Assembly: GCF_037975245.1 (NCBI RefSeq)
Contig: NC_092582.1
Span: 12,678,577-12,742,576 of the forward strand
Length of the DNA: 64,000 nucleotides
Direction: 5' to 3'
Source: Apostichopus japonicus
Lineage: Eukaryota; Echinodermata; Holothuroidea; Aspidochirotida; Stichopodidae
A program made the translations under genes and the position numbers. This document shows, piece by piece, positions 60,601-64,000 of this stretch. The first letter of the stretch is position 1, and the number at the start of each line of letters is the position of its first letter. The notes under the pieces were generated by a model, which saw nothing but the letters and a program-made list of their open reading frames with translations, did no database searches and was not told where the DNA came from.

Positions 60601-63240
60601 GGATTACCATCGGAGGAAGTGGAGGGAAAGTCTCCTAGTGAAGGGATAGGTGACAGCAGTGACATATCCATGGATGACATTGAAGTAAATATATCAGGTG
60701 CAGATGCCACCCATCACGAGGAACAACATGTCAACTTTGCAGACGATGCAGTACTGGCCAAGGAATCAGAGGAAACCTTGCCTGAGTCCTCCGGCAGTGA
60801 CATAAGCCTCATCATGGAGGAGTCGTCAGATGATGGACCACCAGAGTATTCATCTAACTTTGATGTAGAAGATGTTGAGCTTCCGGGGCAGAGCGTCGGT
60901 AGATCAGACCGGCGTGCGGTGGCTAAAGCAAGGTCTTACCCATTGATGCATCTACAGAATGTGACCCTGTGCTGTGGCAACGATCTGATACAGTGCGAGT
61001 GCTCGGACAGAGAGAGTGTAGAGAAATTGGTCGGACATGATTTTATCGAGGAGGAGGAACCCGAAGAGACAATCTCAAACGAGAGCACAGAATCCAAAAG
61101 TTTGGGGAATTCTCATTCTTGGGCTGACGCCACCTGGAGGTCACTAGAGATGGTGCTGGAAGGTCAGAACGAGATGGAAAATAAGGATGATGAGTGGGTG
61201 CGTAACATTAATTTTTTGTCTTTGAATTCTTTAAAATCTGATAATTGGACCTAATTATGATAATATATTTCATATTTAGTTAACCAAACTTTTTTGTCAA
61301 TTTTGAATATTGAAAATTGGTGGAATTTGACCACTGACAGGAAGGTGAACCAGGTACAATTAAAACTGGAAGAAAGAATCCTTCTGACAAAGAAATTCCA
61401 TTTCAAATTAAAGCTTTACATTATATCATTTCCAAACGATGAGCTCAAAGGGAGAGAGTGGGAGCATGGAGGGAGGGGATGGGGGGGGGTTGAGCACATG
61501 TCCCTCTTTGTGCAATTTTCCAGTGAACTGTCAATATTCAAAGTTTTTGTGACATTCCTTTGAGAAGTAAATTAATCAAATTTGAAATCCATTTATAAAC
61601 TTTCAGCTTTTCCTATGTTTTAAAAAAAAAATTAAGCTCTATAAAATGGTGAAATCATCATAAAGCATAACCCGCTTAACAATAATATGCTACACACTTG
61701 TCTTTCCAATGTGTATATGTCATTGAAATCAATCAAAGAGTCCATGGGACTTTTGTTTTTGATTTCTACAACAAAACATAAATAACAGGAGGCTGTGATA
61801 ACTTCTAAACTAAGTTAATTAGGGAAACAAATAAAATTAATATCAGTGGCTCTGTTAAATGTACTTCAAATATTATTAAGTAAAAATTTCCAGCTTATAG
61901 TTAAGTCTGGATAATCTCAAATTTTTCATTTTTTTTTTTTCATTTTTCATTTTTTCAAATCTGGCAATTATAACTAATTAGGAAATTGTATCTCATTTGC
62001 TTACTCTGTGCAGTGTGGAACATTCATGCAGTTAGTTTGTTTTTACTTTGCTTCATTTTCCCCTACAATAATGTACTTGACAAGTATGATTAATGTCATT
62101 ATTCCTCTACAGGAACCCAAACCTAAAGGAACTGTTACTTTGAAAGACGACACAGATGAACAGAGCCTTGAACTGGTAAGGGAACCGTATGGCAAATTAA
62201 AGCAATTGATTGCTATGAGTTACCTTTTATTCGTACAAGATATATATTACTGTTGAAATCTGCAAGTTTTCGCTCCAAATACTAATTCATAGCAAGAAGT
62301 AGAGTCATATGTATGTATATAGTTTAGATCCTCCTGCAAGCAGGAACTCGAGATTAATTTGTCATATTAACTCGCCATATCAATAGCATTAATGTTAGTG
62401 CCAATGTCTTTATTCCTCTTCAGGAACCCAAACCTAAAGGAACTGTTACTTTGAAAGAAGACACAGAGGAACAGAGCCTTGAACTGGTTGGGGAATCGTA
62501 TGGCAAATTAAAGCAATTGATTGCTGTGAGTTGACTTTTCATAAAGACTTCAAAAAGAATATATGTATTACTGTAGGACTCTGCAACTTTTCGCTCCAAA
62601 TACTAATTCATAGCCTGAAGTAGAGTCATATTAATTCTTTTAATTATAATTTTAGGTCACAAGTCTCTATCTTCCAAAGCCTAGACACCAAGAATATCTC
62701 AAAAATGCTTGGTTTTTCTCAGAAGGTAAATGTTTTCTTCAAGACAGGCATAGACTGTAAATTTCTTGGACAAAAATTAATAAATTGCCTTAATAGTCGA
62801 TAAATCTCTTGCTGGTGAAGTGATACACACCTTAAGATATTACTTTCATAACATTGAAAGTATTTTAAAATTAATCACATTTCTCTGCTAGGTCATCTCT
62901 GTATTGCTTCCAAATGTTACCTTGCTGAAAAACTTCCAAAAGAAAACTTTTTAAATTATTTTTCTGGATGGTGTATTAAACTTTCCAATTGTTTCAAAAG
63001 GTGAAGAGGAATCATTTGAACAAGTAGAAAGTTAATCTCTGGGGATGATAGTAAGAAGAAGTCAATAAGGTTCATGCTGTGATGTGATCTTGTACTAGCA
63101 TTCTGATTTAAAAAAATGTTGTTTTGTTAGGAGAAAGACTGGCTACTGATGGAAGCTAAGTTGGAACAGTCACAATTACTTCTTCGAAATCGACGAGAAA
63201 TGGATGAAGAAAGGGTACAGTTCATGAAGAGACATCACAG
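57607..63240 (+). CDS. Unrecognised repeat-rich protein, partial (continues beyond the window)
   Basis: Coding exons are 57607-57683, 58030-58124, 59027-61197, 62113-62175, 62424-62521 and 63131-63240, with consistent phases (2, 1, 0, 0, 0, then 2 at the edge). The start MTSKISQEEYQKLMKALHAR is followed by a Ser/Thr/Glu-rich disordered region. It carries seven occurrences of a motif resembling S-F-x-S-F-T-x-P-S-x-L-L and a 10-residue tandem repeat E-Q-P-G-G-V-R-E-A/T-I. An acidic region with a Cys cluster (LCCGNDLIQCECSD) and a coiled-coil start at the last visible exon follow. I do not recognise the family. Seven Pro-Ser-hydrophobic motifs in a disordered chain suggest short linear docking sites, which is inference. 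Confidence 0.8.
58030..58124 (+). CDS. Right-hand gene, coding exon 2
   Basis: 95 nt, phase 2 to 1, between CTCTTTCAG and CTAC|GTAAGT. It encodes PNTTMANVHDSSSSGRTVDL and TGHQDRHQYKL. Polar, disordered. Confidence 0.82.
58372..58516 (+). mobile_element. 5'-truncated copy of the tRNA-derived SINE
   Basis: It shares 'catggacgt', 'cttcggtcagcttgcg' and 'gcgagttcctgcttgc' with 52260-52433 and ends in 'atacatacata'. The tRNA-like head with A and B boxes is absent. Confidence 0.8.
58545..58760. repeat. Dispersed repeat, relative of 36958-37175
   Basis: Both segments contain 'tgaattttgtc', an interrupted 'atactacacatggtt/atactatgggtact', 'ttgcgctggg/tttgcgatac' and 'cataaattattccctg/tataaattagtccctg'. 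The identity of the element is unknown to me, and it has no coding capacity. Confidence 0.5.
59027..61197 (+). CDS. Right-hand gene, coding exon 3 (2171 nt)
   Basis: The acceptor TTAATTCATAG leads into PLLHDDGDDSDSGYTNS. The frame could start at internal ATGs, but the upstream exons keep phase. It contains the PS-L-L motifs (around 59361, 59439, 59775, 59925, 60247, 60328 and 60466), the 30-bp minisatellite (59536-59763) and the Cys cluster near 60965-61010. The end is placed at GAGTGG|GTGCGT (61198), in phase 0 with the next exon. The open frame runs on to a stop at 61254, so intron retention would give a short isoform. Confidence 0.85.
59536..59763. repeat. 30-bp coding minisatellite (EQPGGVREAI unit), about 7.6 copies
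   Basis: The unit 'gagcaaccaggaggagtaag' plus 'agaagcaatt' repeats in frame seven full times plus six codons. Position 4 of the peptide unit varies (G, E, D or Q) and position 9 is A or T. Substitutions are few, so the array is young and likely variable between individuals. Confidence 0.95.
61198..62112 (+). other. Intron, no element recognised
   Basis: It holds only AT-rich sequence, a G-run near 61480-61487 and a poly(T) run near 61930. The open frame at 61294-61563 has no recognisable domain. Confidence 0.6.
62113..62175 (+). CDS. Right-hand gene, duplicated exon copy A
   Basis: 63 nt, phase 0-0. It encodes EPKPKGTVTLKDDTDEQSLE then L, between TTCCTCTACAG and CTG|GTAAGG. The reading after the donor resembles the coding extension of copy B, but the downstream donor equivalent is changed to ATGAGT. 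Confidence 0.75.
62311..62352 (-). mobile_element. SINE 3'-end fragment between the duplicated exons
   Basis: The minus strand reads 'gagttcctgcttgcaggagg' and then a TA/CATA tail, matching the 3' end of the SINE copies at 52.2 and 58.4 kb. Confidence 0.7.
62424..62521 (+). CDS. Right-hand gene, duplicated exon copy B
   Basis: 98 nt from the acceptor to the base before GTGAGT. The 63-nt core is nearly identical to copy A (EPKPKGTVTLKEDTEEQSLE), then L and VGESYGKLKQLIA. At the site where copy A has donor GTAAGG, copy B has GTTGGG. Translation through it to GCT|GTGAGT keeps phase 0. Exact choice of donor is uncertain, and a 62424-62486 exon is also in phase. Confidence 0.65.
62656..62725 (+). 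other. Exon-like segment not compatible in frame
   Basis: Between TTTTAG and GAAG|GTAAAT lies an open 70-nt stretch reading VTSLYLPKPRHQEYLKNAWF. It would leave phase 1, which gives an early stop in the following exon, so it may be an alternative (poison) exon or not an exon. Confidence 0.25.
63131..63240 (+). CDS. Right-hand gene, last visible coding exon
   Basis: 110 nt, phase 0 to 2, between GTTTTGTTAG and CACAG|GTAATA. It encodes EKDWLLMEAKLEQSQLLLRN and RREMDEERVQFMKRHH, a clear amphipathic coiled coil. Further exons lie beyond 64000. Confidence 0.8.
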
Positions 63241-64000
63241 GTAATATATCAAGGAGCTCGCAAGTAGTCAACAGTGACATTTCTGATGAATATAATTGGA
63301 TTAGTTTTAATTGGATTTGGAAGGGAAAAACTTGTTCCGAAAGATAATTGTATACATAGATCAGATTTGAAAGGTATGTTCTTTACCACTCATTCAAATC
63401 TGTCATGACCCATGGTCTACGTCTTAATTCCACATTTCCTGAGAAATGGTGATCTTTCCTACAAACCTATTGCAGTATGCAGATAGTTAGTCTAAGTAGT
63501 GAGTGGTGATAAGTAGCAGGCTGATAGTGATCTTGACCGTGGGGTGGGGGGGGAATAATCATTGCACCCCTCCACCAGTGCCATAGCCTGAAACAGACAT
63601 TTTGGTCCTCGACCCCTTTCTTAGGCAAAGTGTGGCGATTAAGCCCACTTGTGGGCCTTATAGATCAGATAAGACCCAAACAATATTCAAATAAATTATA
63701 CACAAGCATACCAAATAGCAGATTTGATTAGGACTTGGACTCCAATACCTAAGCCTCAGACTTAATAGAGAGGTAAGAGGATTGGGATTCAGACTTGGAT
63801 AGCTGGACTCGACTATAAAACTGATGCAGGGAAGGATTTAGTACTTTTCTCATCACACATTTCTCAAGGAAGCTCTCAAAGCTTTGAAGTAAATGTTTGC
63901 AAATTACCTTTGAATTTTTTTTTCACTGGTGACAATTATGCTACCAGTCAGCGTATGCTTGATAACATAGTATCATCGCATAGATTAAAACACACGGTAT
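63241..64000 (+). other. Intron of the right-hand gene, to the window edge
   Basis: No coding segment is visible. There is a G-run at about 63541-63553 and a dispersed-repeat-like stretch with alternating 'gacttgga' words at 63730-63810. Confidence 0.5.

Noticed and set aside
62882-63000. Possible exon between 62725 and 63131 starting GTCATCTCTG
   Set aside because: Its phase does not reach the 63131 exon without a stop, and the peptide is Asn/Phe-rich like the surrounding AT-rich intron.

Overview
This is a eukaryotic nuclear window: AT-rich, intron-rich, with many poly(G)/poly(C) and (AT)n tracts and degenerate transposons. A marine deuterostome invertebrate, most likely an echinoderm or a close relative, is the best guess. 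The reasons are an NR5B/HR39-type nuclear receptor (a subfamily absent from vertebrates), a tRNA-derived SINE, and LINE tails ending in an 'AAAGCGCTTTGAGC...(TTA)n'-like motif that is common in such genomes. The species cannot be fixed from the sequence alone. I rebuilt exon models by hand from splice sites, reading-frame phase and coding character. No transcript evidence was available.

Layout. (1) 1-4541 holds no gene but has LINE debris and a TTAA-flanked foldback element. (2) 4542-4690 (+) is one terminal coding exon with an ankyrin repeat, closely matching the end of ACBD6. (3) 4691-13178 is repeat-bearing, apparently non-coding sequence. (4) 13179-28232 (-) is a complete four-exon NR5B (HR39/FTZ-F1-beta) nuclear receptor of 864 codons, whose phases agree at every junction. 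(5) 28252-31906 holds the presumed promoter side of NR5B and the 3' flank of the next gene. (6) 31907-53377 (-) is an 18-exon gene that I do not recognise, predicted at 2808 aa. It has a single 6.4-kb exon (acidic SIPEEI/SIAEEI repeats, a Ser/Arg-rich domain, a long coiled coil) and then a run of small symmetric exons, seven of which form a tandemly amplified acidic array. (7) 55.3-56.46 kb is a CpG-containing intergenic region that looks like two divergent promoters, each with CCAAT and palindromic CRE (TGACGTCA) sites. (8) 57607 to beyond the right edge (+) is a second unrecognised gene. It has an internal 10-residue minisatellite, seven copies of an SFxSFTxPSxLL-like motif and a recent tandem exon duplication.

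Functional reading. NR5B should be a DNA-binding transcription factor recognising an extended half-site. The two unrecognised genes share a divergent CRE/CCAAT intergenic region and both encode low-complexity, partly coiled-coil proteins, so co-expression is plausible. A cytoskeletal, centrosomal or ciliary role is only inferred from the general character of the long protein. The most unusual features are the amplified frame-preserving exon array (32.8-34.9 kb), a splice donor that seems to lie in a retrotransposon tail (40182), the reciprocal loss of splice donors in a duplicated exon pair (62.1-62.5 kb) and the mirrored CRE promoters.
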